A DNA stretch of 40,723 bases. Source: Prevotella sp. (lineage in GTDB: Bacteria; Bacteroidota; Bacteroidia; Bacteroidales; Bacteroidaceae). The stretch spans positions 1 through 40,723 of the forward strand of contig JAEEQH010000026.1 of the NCBI GenBank assembly GCA_016285245.1, given 5' to 3'. The translations under genes and the position numbers were made by a program. How positions within the stretch are numbered: the first letter of the stretch is position 1; every line of letters begins with the position of its first letter. Below are positions 14,802 through 23,092 of this stretch, one piece after another. Under the pieces are notes generated by a model. That model worked only from the letters and a program-made list of their open reading frames with translations, was not told the origin of the DNA and searched no databases.

Positions 14802-15923
14802 TTATTTTTTCATTACCTTTTCTTTCAAAGCCTCCACGATTTCCTCGGGCTCGGGGACGATACCACCGAGGCGGCCGAACTGCTCGACGGGGATTGCACC
14901 GTTGACGGCGAGGCGCACGTCCTGAACCATCTGGCCGGCATTAATCTCGACGACGAGGATGCCCTTCACCTTCTTCGACAGCTCCTGAATCTGCTTCGTG
15001 GGGTACGGGAACAGCGTGATGGGACGGAACAGACCGACCTTCAGACCCTGCTCACGGGCAATCTCGATGGCCTTCTCAGACAGACGGGCGGCAGAGCCGA
15101 AGGCGACGATGGCATACTCGGCATCGTCCATCTGCTGTTGCTCGAAGCGCACCTCATTCTCCTCAATCTTGCGGTACTTCTCCTGCAGAGCCAGGTTGCG
15201 CTGCTCCATGATCTCGGGCTTCAGCTCGAGCGAGGTGATGACCACACGCTCGCGGTTCTTCGGCTTACCAGTCGAGGCCCAGGGGCACTCGCGGATCACC
15301 TCCTCGTCGGTACGACGGGGCTTCTGCGGCGGCAGCACCACCTTCTCCATCATCTGACCGATGACACCATCGGAGAGGATCATGGCGGGGTTGCGGTACT
15401 TGAAAGCCAGCTCGAAGGCGAGGTCGACGAAGTCGGCCATCTCCTGGACGGAGTTCGGAGCCAGCACGATGACCTTGTAGTCGCCGTTACCACCACCACG
15501 GGTAGCCTGGAAATAGTCACCCTGCGAGGGCTGGATAGTGCCCAGTCCGGGGCCGCCACGCTGGACGTTCACGAAGACGCCCGGCACCTCGGCACCGGCC
15601 ATGTAGGTGATACCCTCCTGCATCAGGGCAACGCCGGGAGAGCTCGACGAGGTCATGGCACGCTTACCGGCACCGGCAGCACCATAGACCATATAGATTG
15701 ATGCCAGCTCGCTCTCAGCCTGTACCACCTGCATACCGGTGGTCTCCCAAGGCTTCAGCTCAGCCAGCGTCTCGATGACCTCACTCTGCGGAGTAATAGG
15801 ATAGCCGAAATAGCCGTCGCATCCGCAACGAATAGCAGCGTGGGCAATAGCCTCGTTGCCTTTCATCAATACAACTTCTTGCGTCCCTTTGGTAGCAAGC
15901 GAGTTCTCGATTACTTTCTCCAT
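14802..15923 (-). CDS. vorB: 2-oxoacid:ferredoxin oxidoreductase, alpha subunit (VorB-like)
   Basis: 373 residues from ATG 15923. The sequence follows the VorB/KorA pattern. 'MKGNEAIAHAAIRCGCDGYFGYPITPQSEVIETLAE' opens the domain, 'VQAESELASIYMVYGAAGAGKRAMTSSSSPGVALM' is the TPP-pyrimidine face, and 'VNVQRGGPGLGTIQPSQGDYFQATRGGG' follows. The C-terminal ~110 residues form the domain ending in 'IVEINAGQMVQDVRLAVNG' and 'FGRLGGIVPEP'. In Bacteroidota such genes are usually annotated as 3-methyl-2-oxobutanoate:ferredoxin oxidoreductase. That fits but is not distinguishable from 2-oxoglutarate use by eye. It starts 3 bp after the ferredoxin-like subunit gene. Confidence 0.88.
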   Translation of the reverse strand: MEKVIENSLATKGTQEVVLMKGNEAIAHAAIRCGCDGYFGYPITPQSEVIETLAELKPWETTGMQVVQAESELASIYMVYGAAGAGKRAMTSSSSPGVALMQEGITYMAGAEVPGVFVNVQRGGPGLGTIQPSQGDYFQATRGGGNGDYKVIVLAPNSVQEMADFVDLAFELAFKYRNPAMILSDGVIGQMMEKVVLPPQKPRRTDEEVIRECPWASTGKPKNRERVVITSLELKPEIMEQRNLALQEKYRKIEENEVRFEQQQMDDAEYAIVAFGSAARLSEKAIEIAREQGLKVGLFRPITLFPYPTKQIQELSKKVKGILVVEINAGQMVQDVRLAVNGAIPVEQFGRLGGIVPEPEEIVEALKEKVMKK

Positions 15924-15926
15924 ACT

Positions 15927-16157
15927 TTACTCCTCCACTTTTTTACGATACACGGTGATACAGCCGTCGGGACAGACGATGCCACACGAGGCACAGCCCA
16001 CACAGGCATCCTCGTTGGCGGCCTCCACATAGGGATAGCCGTGCAGATTCACTTTTCCGGCCATGGCGATGACATTCTGGGGGCAGGCAATGATGCACAA
16101 CTGGCATCCCTTGCACCTCTCAGTATCCACCACAATGGCGCCTTTCATTTTTGCCAT
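15927..16157 (-). CDS. 4Fe-4S dicluster ferredoxin subunit (delta)
   Basis: 76 residues from ATG 16157. Two cluster motifs are plain: 'CKGCQLCIIACP' (about residues 16-27) and 'CVGCASCGIVCP' (about 52-63). Each gives CxxCxxCxxxCP, so two [4Fe-4S] clusters are bound. It passes electrons from the thiamine subunit to soluble ferredoxin. It is the first gene of the oxidoreductase operon and has a good promoter 40-70 bp upstream. The insert 'HGYPYVEAANED' between the motifs matches delta subunits of Vor/Kor enzymes. Confidence 0.92.
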   Translation of the reverse strand: MAKMKGAIVVDTERCKGCQLCIIACPQNVIAMAGKVNLHGYPYVEAANEDACVGCASCGIVCPDGCITVYRKKVEE

Positions 16158-16195
16158 ATTACTTGTTTAATGCATTAATTTCCGAATTCGGGGTG

Positions 16196-16226
16196 CAAAG
16201 GTACAAATAACTGAGCAAATGGCAAA
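16196..16226 (-). promoter_or_regulatory. Promoter of the vor/kor operon
   Basis: On the minus strand there is TTTG at 16226-16223, a 19-bp spacer, then TACCTTTG at 16203-16196. This is a full match to the Bacteroidota consensus. A short palindrome ccgaattcgg (16182-16191) lies at or just after the expected transcription start. Confidence 0.75.
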
Positions 16227-16291
16227 AGAAAAAGACCATTATTTCTTGAAAATTGTATATTTTTGCACAAACGCTGAATAAATATGTGCAA

Positions 16292-17185
16292 TTACCCGAT
16301 GTAACCCATCACGATACCGAAAAGAACGGATAAAAACACTATCGTCACAATCAACAGGGCGAAGGCCGTGACGATGTTTATCAGCGTACGACGGTAGGAG
16401 TATCCCGACAGCTGTTTCAGTGGGATGATGCTCAGCAGCATACACGCCGCCTGTGTACTATTGCCCAGACAGAACAGGCCACAGACGATGGTGTAGACGG
16501 ACATCATGTTCGTGGTGTAGACCATTGCCACGAAGAACTCCGGGTAGCGGATGTCGCGATAGCTGGGACTGCGGCGGAAGAACAGGTAGAGGGGCCCCGA
16601 GAACACCAGGAGCCAGAGCAGCGAGACGGCCGTCGGGTGGTCGTTCGACCATTTCACAACGTCGCGCAGCCCTATCATAAAGTCGAAGGCGACCCTCTCC
16701 CCCTCGTCGGTCTTCTGCTTCCTCACCTCGTCAATCGACTCGCCATTGTGCGACATCTTGAAGCCCTCCTCAAAATCCTCCGCACTCTTCTGCAGACGGT
16801 TCTCCATGTGGATGTTCACCCCGCCCTCGATGACAACCGACAAGGCGGCGAGGAGGAAGAACATCTTGAACGGCGGGAAGTAGGCCATCTGCATACCTCC
16901 CAGGTAGTCGCGGATCATGTAGCCCGGACGCAGCAGCAGGTCCCTCAGCGTGCGGAACATGCCGCGGTTGCCCAGTCCCCAGACGTCGAGGAACAGCAGC
17001 AGCGCCCGCTTCAGCGAGTAGCGCCCTATCGTCGACGACTGTCCGCAACGGGGACAGTAGTTGCCCGTGAAATGGGTGCCGCAGGTGGCGCAGTCGTGCT
17101 CCTCCTCCGAGAGTGGCTTCACCTGATGGGGGTGTCGCTGCCACTCCCTGAACTCACGGTATTTCTGCTTTAAGCGTTCAAACAT
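16292..17185 (-). CDS. DUF3667 zinc-ribbon membrane protein
   Basis: 297 residues from ATG 17185. The N-terminal part is cytoplasmic and carries a zinc ribbon, 'CATCGTHFTGNYCPRCGQ' (residues about 32-49, two CxxC pairs), the hallmark of DUF3667. 'LLLFLDVWGLGNRGMFRTLRDLLLRPGYMIRDYLGG' follows, the conserved amphipathic segment of this family. Four or five hydrophobic helices come next ('FKMFFLLAALSVVIEGG', 'VSLLWLLVFSGPLYLFF', 'NIVTAFALLIVTIVFLSVLFG'). The family is common in Bacteroidota and its role is unknown. The gene lies 39 bp after the TPR mini-protein stop, on the same strand as folD and ffh. Confidence 0.85.
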   Translation of the reverse strand: MFERLKQKYREFREWQRHPHQVKPLSEEEHDCATCGTHFTGNYCPRCGQSSTIGRYSLKRALLLFLDVWGLGNRGMFRTLRDLLLRPGYMIRDYLGGMQMAYFPPFKMFFLLAALSVVIEGGVNIHMENRLQKSAEDFEEGFKMSHNGESIDEVRKQKTDEGERVAFDFMIGLRDVVKWSNDHPTAVSLLWLLVFSGPLYLFFRRSPSYRDIRYPEFFVAMVYTTNMMSVYTIVCGLFCLGNSTQAACMLLSIIPLKQLSGYSYRRTLINIVTAFALLIVTIVFLSVLFGIVMGYIG

Positions 17186-17224
17186 AGGGACTTTTGCGTT
17201 GTCGTCAGGGGACTTTCGTCGTGT

Positions 17225-17404
17225 TCAGGGGTTGTACATATCCTTGCAGTAGAAGGCCATGATGTCGTCGAGCATCCGCTTGGCCTCGACAGCAGGGCTG
17301 TCGGGGTCAAGCTTGATGGCCTCGATATAGCAATTGATGGCCTCGTGCCACTGGCTCTGCTTGCGGTACTCGTTACCTTTCCGGTAGTACTCCTCTGCGG
17401 TCAT
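17225..17404 (-). CDS. TPR mini-protein, 59 residues
   Basis: The ATG at 17404 overlaps the folD stop codon (ATGA), and the frame ends with TGA at 17227-17225. The product starts [16 protein letters not shown] and continues with '[24 protein letters not shown]', a nearly perfect single tetratricopeptide repeat (W, A, Y, AI, DP at the usual places). A helix '[15 protein letters not shown]' follows. One TPR cannot form a full superhelix, so it likely binds a partner or packs as a dimer. The ATGA overlap implies translational coupling to folD. The gap to DUF3667 is only 39 bp. Function unknown. Confidence 0.78.
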   Translation of the reverse strand: MTAEEYYRKGNEYRKQSQWHEAINCYIEAIKLDPDSPAVEAKRMLDDIMAFYCKDMYNP

Positions 17405-18279
17405 TTATAGTATTCGCGTTTGCCGGCGGCCAGGGTGTTCTTCATCAGCGAACAGATGGTCATGGGACCGACGCCACCGGGGACGGGGGTGATGAACGAG
17501 CATTTCGGAGCCACCTCGTCGAACTTCACGTCGCCACAGAGACGGAAGCCGCTCTTGCGCGTAGCATCGGGGACACGGGTGGTACCCACGTCGACGATGA
17601 CGGCACCGTCCTTCACCATGTCGGCGGTGACGAACTCAGGACTGCCGATGGCGGCGATGATGATGTCGGCAGCGCGGCACTCCTCCTTCAGCGTCTTCGA
17701 ACGCGAGTGGCAGACGGTAACCGTCGAGTCGCCATACTGCTTCTGCATCATCAGCTGGGCCATGGGCTTGCCAACGATGTTCGAACGGCCGAGGATGACG
17801 CACTTCTTGCCCGACGTCTCGATGCCGTAACGCTTCAGCAGGGTGATGATGCCCAGCGGCGTGGCCGAGATGAAGCAGGGCAGGCCGATGGCCATGCGTC
17901 CCACGTTGATGGGGTGGAAGCCGTCGACATCCTTACGGTAGTCGATGGCCTCGATAATCTTCTGCTCATCGATATGTTTCGGCAAGGGCAGCTGGACGAT
18001 GAAGCCATCGACATCGGCGTCCTTGTTCAGCTTGTCAACACAGGCCAGGAGCTCCTCCTCGGTGATGTCGTCCTCATAGCGGATGAGGGTCGACTTGAAG
18101 CCGCAGGCCTCGCAGGCCAGCACCTTGTTCTTTACGTAGGTCTCAGAGCCACCATCGTGGCCTACCAGCACGGCGGCCAGATGGGGCTGCTTGCCACCAG
18201 CGGCCATGATGGCCTTCACTTCCTCGGCAATCTCGGCCTTGATGGCTGCTGCCGTTGCTTTTCCGTCAATTAACTGCAT
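17401..18279 (-). CDS. folD: FolD, methylene-THF dehydrogenase/methenyl-THF cyclohydrolase
   Basis: 292 residues from ATG 18279. FolD interconverts 5,10-methylene-THF and 10-formyl-THF in the cytoplasm, feeding purine synthesis and formyl-Met-tRNA. Seen motifs are '[14 protein letters not shown]' (N-terminus), '[22 protein letters not shown]' with the conserved YxxxK (Tyr/Lys catalytic pair, residues about 48-52), '[15 protein letters not shown]', '[13 protein letters not shown]', and the Rossmann-type '[18 protein letters not shown]'. The end '[21 protein letters not shown]' is the family signature. Length and all motifs are normal. It lies downstream of ffh across a 60-bp spacer made of a decamer repeat. 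Confidence 0.96.
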   Translation of the reverse strand: MQLIDGKATAAAIKAEIAEEVKAIMAAGGKQPHLAAVLVGHDGGSETYVKNKVLACEACGFKSTLIRYEDDITEEELLACVDKLNKDADVDGFIVQLPLPKHIDEQKIIEAIDYRKDVDGFHPINVGRMAIGLPCFISATPLGIITLLKRYGIETSGKKCVILGRSNIVGKPMAQLMMQKQYGDSTVTVCHSRSKTLKEECRAADIIIAAIGSPEFVTADMVKDGAVIVDVGTTRVPDATRKSGFRLCGDVKFDEVAPKCSFITPVPGGVGPMTICSLMKNTLAAGKREYYK

Positions 18280-18282
18280 AGT

Positions 18283-18345
18283 TCTTTATGGGTCTTATGG
18301 GGCCTATGGGGCCAATGGGTCTTATGGGAGTTATGGGACTTATGG
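18283..18345. repeat. Degenerate TATGGG-type tandem repeat between ffh and folD
   Basis: About seven copies of a 9-10-bp word (variants of cttatggg, cctatggg, ccaatggg) fill the gap and run up to the last codon of ffh. There is no promoter-like element inside. It is simple slippage-prone DNA. Confidence 0.8.
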
Positions 18346-19683
18346 TCTCTTCATAGTCTTCATGGCATTAGCCATCTGGGCCATGCGGCTGGAGCCCATG
18401 CCGCTGACCATCTTCATCATCTTGCGCGTCTGGTCGAACTGCTTCATCAGGCGGTTCACGTCCTCGAGCTTCGTGCCGGAGCCACGGGCAATACGCTGAC
18501 GGCGGCTCTGGTTGATGATGTCGGGGTTCTGGCGCTCCTTCGGCGTCATCGACTGGATGATGGCCTCAATCTGCTTGAAGGCGTTGTCGTCGATGTCGAG
18601 GTCCTTGATCTGCTTGCCCACGCCGGGAATCATCGCTGCCAGCTCCTTGATGTTACCCATCTTCTTGATCTGCTGGATCTGACCCATGAAGTCGTCGAAG
18701 TCGAACTTGTTCTTGCGGATCTTCTTCTCGAGCTTCTTGGCCTCCTCCTCGTCGAACTGCATCTGCGCACGCTCCACGAGTGAAACGACGTCGCCCATGC
18801 CGAGGATACGGTCGGCCATACGCTCGGGGTGGAACACGTCGATGGCCTCCATCTTCTCGCCAGTACCCACGAACTTGATGGGCTTCGTGACGACGGTACG
18901 GATGGAGAGGGCGGCACCACCACGGGTGTCACCGTCGAGCTTCGTCAGCACCACGCCGTCGAAGTCCAGACGGTCGTTGAACTCCTTGGCGGTGTTCACG
19001 GCGTCCTGACCGGTCATCGAGTCGACTACGAACAGCGTCTCGTCAGGGTTGATGGCCTCCTTCAGACGACTGATCTCGTCCATCATCTCCTCGTCGACGG
19101 CCAGACGGCCGGCGGTATCGACGATGACGACGTTGTACGACTCCTGCTTGGCCTTGCGGATGGCGTTCTGGGCTATCTCGACGACGTTCTTGTTACCCTC
19201 CTCGGTATAGACATCGACACCGACAGTCTGGGCAACAACCTTCAACTGCTCGATAGCGGCAGGACGGTAGACGTCGCAGGCCACCAGCAGCGGGTTCTTG
19301 TGCTGGCGGGTCTTCAGCAGGTTAGCCAGCTTGCCCGTGAACGTGGTCTTACCTGAGCCCTGCAGACCAGACATCAGGATGATGGCAGGACGCGACTCCA
19401 GCTTCAGCTCCACGGCCTTGCCACCCATCAGCTCGGTGAGCTCGTCGTGTACGATCTTCACCATCAGCTGGCTGGGCTTGATAGCCGTCAGCACGTTCAT
19501 GCCCATGGCTTTCTGCTTGACGCTGTCGGTAAATGACTTGGCTACCTTGTAGTTCACGTCGGCATCGAGCAGGGCGCGGCGTACGTCCTTCAGGGTCTCG
19601 GCGACGTTGATCTCGGTGATTTTTCCCTCACCTTTCAGTATCTTGAACGACCGTTCCAGTCGTTCGCTTAAATTCTCAAACAT
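18340..19683 (-). CDS. ffh: Ffh, signal recognition particle GTPase
   Basis: 447 residues from ATG 19683. Ffh binds 4.5S RNA and signal sequences of membrane proteins and docks with FtsY. Layout: a four-helix N domain (residues 1-~90); a G domain with the P-loop 'GLQGSGKTTFTGKLA' (~108-122), 'DVYRPAAIEQL', 'DTAGRLAVDEEMMDE', 'TKLDGDTRGGAALSI' and 'GTGEKMEAIDVFHPERMADRILGMGD'; and a methionine-rich M domain with 'QNPDIINQSRRQRIARGSGT' and 'MMKMVSGMG'. The tail 'RMAQMANAMKTMKRP' is short. It has its own promoter (19730-19760) and leads a transcript that may also carry folD, the TPR mini-protein and DUF3667. Confidence 0.97.
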   Translation of the reverse strand: MFENLSERLERSFKILKGEGKITEINVAETLKDVRRALLDADVNYKVAKSFTDSVKQKAMGMNVLTAIKPSQLMVKIVHDELTELMGGKAVELKLESRPAIILMSGLQGSGKTTFTGKLANLLKTRQHKNPLLVACDVYRPAAIEQLKVVAQTVGVDVYTEEGNKNVVEIAQNAIRKAKQESYNVVIVDTAGRLAVDEEMMDEISRLKEAINPDETLFVVDSMTGQDAVNTAKEFNDRLDFDGVVLTKLDGDTRGGAALSIRTVVTKPIKFVGTGEKMEAIDVFHPERMADRILGMGDVVSLVERAQMQFDEEEAKKLEKKIRKNKFDFDDFMGQIQQIKKMGNIKELAAMIPGVGKQIKDLDIDDNAFKQIEAIIQSMTPKERQNPDIINQSRRQRIARGSGTKLEDVNRLMKQFDQTRKMMKMVSGMGSSRMAQMANAMKTMKRP

Positions 19684-19729
19684 CTATATTATTTACGATT
19701 TACTAATTTTCGATTTTCAATTTGGGGTG

Positions 19730-19760
19730 CAAAGGTACTGCAAATCAAGCTAAAAACCAA
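19730..19760 (-). promoter_or_regulatory. Promoter of ffh
   Basis: On the minus strand TTG (19760-19758), a 20-bp spacer and TACCTTTG (19737-19730) match the Bacteroidota consensus. The leader to ATG 19683 is about 40 nt. Confidence 0.75.
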
Positions 19761-19771
19761 GAAAAAGCGCA

Positions 19772-22700
19772 TTAATTTGATTCCAGCTCCCTGAAATAGC
19801 GCTCCGCACGTGCCTCGTCGCCCATGCCACGATAGCCCAGCGCCAGCATCAGGAGACAATGGCGGCGGTTCATCGTGTCGAGGGAGGAATCCCAGATGAG
19901 CAGGTCGGGCAGCGACACGGCGAAGTAGTCCATCGTCTGGTGCTCATAGAGGTGCTGTTTGCCGTAGTTGATGAGACGGTAGAAGCGGCCGTTGGCCTCG
20001 TCGTCGCGACCCAGTTTGCGGAGGGCCAGTCCCTGATAGAATATCTTCTCGGGCTTGGCGTCGTTGTAGTACATCGCGGCAACGGGCTCCTGCGGTCCCT
20101 TCGTCGCCTGCTCCCAGCACTCACGGGCTTTCTCCTTCTGGCCGAGGCCGTCGTAAGCCACGCCGAGATAGTAATAGATGTCGTTCTCCTGAGCACCATA
20201 GAGACGGCCCTCGCCGAGGTGTGGCGGATAGACGAGACACTCTTCCAGCAACCGAACAGCTTCGCCTCCGCTCTCCGATAGTAGTTGCTTGGCTAACTCG
20301 ATGCGACAGAGCTGGTACTGTGCCGGCACCTTGCCTTCGCCACCCTCCCAGGGATGGAACTTGTGGGCATCGAGCTTCGCCTTCGCCTCCTCATAGTGTC
20401 CGAGCTGGTTGAGGAGCGTTATCTCTTCGAGCACGAGGTCGTCGCGCTGCTGAATCAGTTGCGGATACTTCTGCAGGAAGTCGAGACGCTCCTGATAGGG
20501 GCGTTTCAGACGCTTGTAGAGCTGGTCGAGCTCCATGAGCATACGGGCGTCGCTCTCGTCGAGGCGGAAAGCGCGCTCCATGTATTCGACGGCCTGCCGC
20601 CCCCTCTCTTCGGCGGATGCCGGGGGGAGGTTCTTGTTAAAGCGCACCAAGGCCAGGTTACGCCAGACGGTCGGGAACTCAGGGTCGAGACGGGCCGACA
20701 GCTCCCAGTTCTCAAGTGCGAGGTCATACTGCCGCTTGTCATAGTAAAGACAGCCGAGATAATAGGGTGCGCGGGCACCATCGGGATTCATCGTCTTGGC
20801 CAACGTCAGCACCAGGACATCCTCCAGACGATTGGGGAAACAGCAGTAACTGTCCATCTGCTCCGCCTGTTCGAAGGCGGCGTTGGCTGCCACGCCATCG
20901 CCCAGTCCGAGCTGTGCCCAGCCTATATAATAATAGGTGAGCGGATGGGGCACGGTAGCCAACCGTAAGATGTCGAGACACTCCTGCCACAGTCCAGCCT
21001 GTGCGTAGTCGAGGGCCAGCTCGTGGTAGTTGTATGCGCTGTCGTGCATCATCGTCTGCATCTGTTTCAAGACGTCCTCATCGCGTGTCAGCAGGTACTG
21101 CTCGTAGAGGATGCCATAGTTGAAGCGGTCGAGCGCCAGCGACGCCGTCATCAGCTGTTCGCGCTCCTCAGCCGTCGCGTCCATCTTCCGGAGGACGGCA
21201 GCCTTCAGCGCACGGGCCTTGTGGTTACAGCTGTTGAAGAGGAGCGAACGGTTCAGCTCGTCGAGGGCATCGTCGTAACGGCCCTGGCTGACGCTGATGC
21301 AGGCAGCCTCGAAGTAGCCGGCATCGGCCCACGCCTTGTTCCACGTCGACTTCCAGAAGAGCTCATAGGCCTCTTGTGGGCGGTTCTGGTATTTCAGACA
21401 GAGGGCCAGGTTGAAGATGGCCTCACCATCGTAGGGGTTCGGATTGCGCTTCTGCCAGATCTTCACAGCCTTACGCAGGTAGTCCTCCGCCTTGTCGAAA
21501 CGGCCACGGCGCAGATACCACAGTCCCGTCTGGTTCAGGCAGCGCACATCGTTAGGATCGCGGCGCAACGCCTCCTCGTAGTAGTCGAGGGCCGACCACG
21601 TAGCATGGCGGTATTGCTCCAGATGGATGCCCGTCAGGTAAAGCTGGTCGTTGGTCTTCGTGTCCTCAGGCGACAGCGCGGCCTCAGCGGCATCGGGGAT
21701 GGGACGGATATCGTCGGGCTCAGACTGCCAAGAAAGCCCACCCCCTACCCCTCCCCAAGGGAGGGGAGACTGGTTACTCTTACGGATGGTAAAGAGCAGG
21801 TCGTCCATCGTAGCGTCCTTGACGTCGACGGTCTGCTCAAACACCTCCTCGGGCGACATCGTCACTATCTGGTCGTAATAGGTCTCACCCTTCTTGTTTT
21901 GGAGGACGATACGTACCTCCTGCTTCGACGTTGCCAGCACCCTGAATCTTATCTCCTTCCTCGTTACTCCTTCCTCGTTACTCGAAGACTCCTCAATATT
22001 CATGATAAAGTCCTTGCTCGCCTGCTTCACGATGCCAATCTCGCGATAGGGCATGAAGTACTGCACGAACTGCTTCTCCTCGTAGGGCATGAGCCACGTG
22101 AAGTCGGGCTGGTTCTCGGTATAGACGCCCGCCATCAGCTCGATGTAAGGACGATATCCTTTGGATAATGTATAATCCGTGAGATTCCTGTCCCACGCAC
22201 GTCCGAAGTCGCCATTGCCCCACGTCCATTGCTTCTTGCCGGGCGAATAGTGGTGGCTGGCGACGTGTAGCATACCGCCGTGGCTGTCGTTCTCGTAGCC
22301 ACCCTCGAAGTCGTACTTCGAGTTGACGGCCATATACGATGTCGGCACGGGGATGTTCCGATAGTTCGAGATATCGACACCGGCGGAGTAGTCCATCTTG
22401 TAATAGGTGCCCGTGGCGATGGGGAAGCTGGAGACGGCGCGCTTGCCGTGGTCGAAGACGGCATTCACGTCGGGCGGGAACACGCTCTGGTACTGGTCGT
22501 TCACCTCCACGGCGGGGTTTGCCCACCAAAGGAAGGTCTGCGGCAGCGGCGTACGGTTCGAGACACGGCCTTGTATCTCGAGGTAGGCGCAGCCGGGGCG
22601 CAGCGTGAAACCGGCAGCACCCTTCTGGTGGAACATCCGCTCCATCTCGTTCACCCAGACGGTGACACTCCCGTCCTCGTTCTCGACAATCAGCGAGTCG

Positions 22701-23086
22701 ACGGGCGAGTAGGTCGACGGACGGTGGTGCTGCGGCCAGTTGAACTCGATACCGCCGGAGATCCACGGTCCGGCAAGGCCGACGAGGGCGGGTTTGATGA
22801 CGTGGTTGTAGTAGACGAAGTGGCGCTGTTTGATCTTGTCGTAGGCCATCTGGATGCGGCCACCCAGCTCGGGCATCACCATCACCTTGATATACTCGTT
22901 CTCCAGCCATACCACGCTCCACTCATGGGGCGTCGGCTCGTCGGCTATCGACTCGATGACAGGGTACGGGTACACCACCCCACTCGATCCCTGGTAGACG
23001 CGCTTCTCCAGGAACATCGGGGCCTTCTCAGCCTTCCCAATCTCATAGGTCGGGATGGTCACTATCTCTCTCCATGCTTTAACCAT
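19772..23086 (-). CDS. DUF5107 domain protein with TPR repeats
   Basis: 1,104 residues from ATG 23086, without a signal peptide. Residues about 15-360 form the DUF5107 domain ('WLENEYIKVMVMPELGGRIQMAYDK', 'GPWISGGIEFNWPQHHRP', 'WWANPAVEVNDQYQSVFPPD'), a beta-sandwich like those of aldose epimerases and glycosidase side domains. From about 465 to the end there are many tetratricopeptide repeats ('HATWSALDYYEEALRRDPNDVRCLNQTGLWYLRRGRFDKAEDYLRKA' and later ones). The domain order is usual for this family, thought to act in carbohydrate metabolism; its reaction is unproven. Two stretches, 'SSNEEGVTRKE' and 'NQSPLPWGGVGGGLSW', are encoded by repeat DNA and look like in-frame insertions. It is downstream of two phosphatases and a sugar porter. 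Confidence 0.85.
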   Translation of the reverse strand: MVKAWREIVTIPTYEIGKAEKAPMFLEKRVYQGSSGVVYPYPVIESIADEPTPHEWSVVWLENEYIKVMVMPELGGRIQMAYDKIKQRHFVYYNHVIKPALVGLAGPWISGGIEFNWPQHHRPSTYSPVDSLIVENEDGSVTVWVNEMERMFHQKGAAGFTLRPGCAYLEIQGRVSNRTPLPQTFLWWANPAVEVNDQYQSVFPPDVNAVFDHGKRAVSSFPIATGTYYKMDYSAGVDISNYRNIPVPTSYMAVNSKYDFEGGYENDSHGGMLHVASHHYSPGKKQWTWGNGDFGRAWDRNLTDYTLSKGYRPYIELMAGVYTENQPDFTWLMPYEEKQFVQYFMPYREIGIVKQASKDFIMNIEESSSNEEGVTRKEIRFRVLATSKQEVRIVLQNKKGETYYDQIVTMSPEEVFEQTVDVKDATMDDLLFTIRKSNQSPLPWGGVGGGLSWQSEPDDIRPIPDAAEAALSPEDTKTNDQLYLTGIHLEQYRHATWSALDYYEEALRRDPNDVRCLNQTGLWYLRRGRFDKAEDYLRKAVKIWQKRNPNPYDGEAIFNLALCLKYQNRPQEAYELFWKSTWNKAWADAGYFEAACISVSQGRYDDALDELNRSLLFNSCNHKARALKAAVLRKMDATAEEREQLMTASLALDRFNYGILYEQYLLTRDEDVLKQMQTMMHDSAYNYHELALDYAQAGLWQECLDILRLATVPHPLTYYYIGWAQLGLGDGVAANAAFEQAEQMDSYCCFPNRLEDVLVLTLAKTMNPDGARAPYYLGCLYYDKRQYDLALENWELSARLDPEFPTVWRNLALVRFNKNLPPASAEERGRQAVEYMERAFRLDESDARMLMELDQLYKRLKRPYQERLDFLQKYPQLIQQRDDLVLEEITLLNQLGHYEEAKAKLDAHKFHPWEGGEGKVPAQYQLCRIELAKQLLSESGGEAVRLLEECLVYPPHLGEGRLYGAQENDIYYYLGVAYDGLGQKEKARECWEQATKGPQEPVAAMYYNDAKPEKIFYQGLALRKLGRDDEANGRFYRLINYGKQHLYEHQTMDYFAVSLPDLLIWDSSLDTMNRRHCLLMLALGYRGMGDEARAERYFRELESN
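21731..21777. repeat. G/C-run palindromic repeat inside the DUF5107-TPR gene
   Basis: The plus strand holds cccctccccaagggagggg, a near-palindrome of short G and C runs, within agaaagccc...ctggtta. In the gene frame it encodes SPLPWGGVGGGL, a low-complexity peptide not expected between a DUF5107 domain and TPRs. I know this word as a recurring junk-like insertion in other bacterial proteins, so it is marked as an inserted repeat. Confidence 0.6.
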
Positions 23087-23092
23087 TGTTTC

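Noticed and set aside
13314..16157. Pyruvate:ferredoxin oxidoreductase
   Set aside because: Bacteroidales pyruvate enzymes are usually one long fused chain. The four-subunit set with a VorB-like alpha chain fits branched-chain or 2-oxoglutarate enzymes better, though the substrate is not proven.
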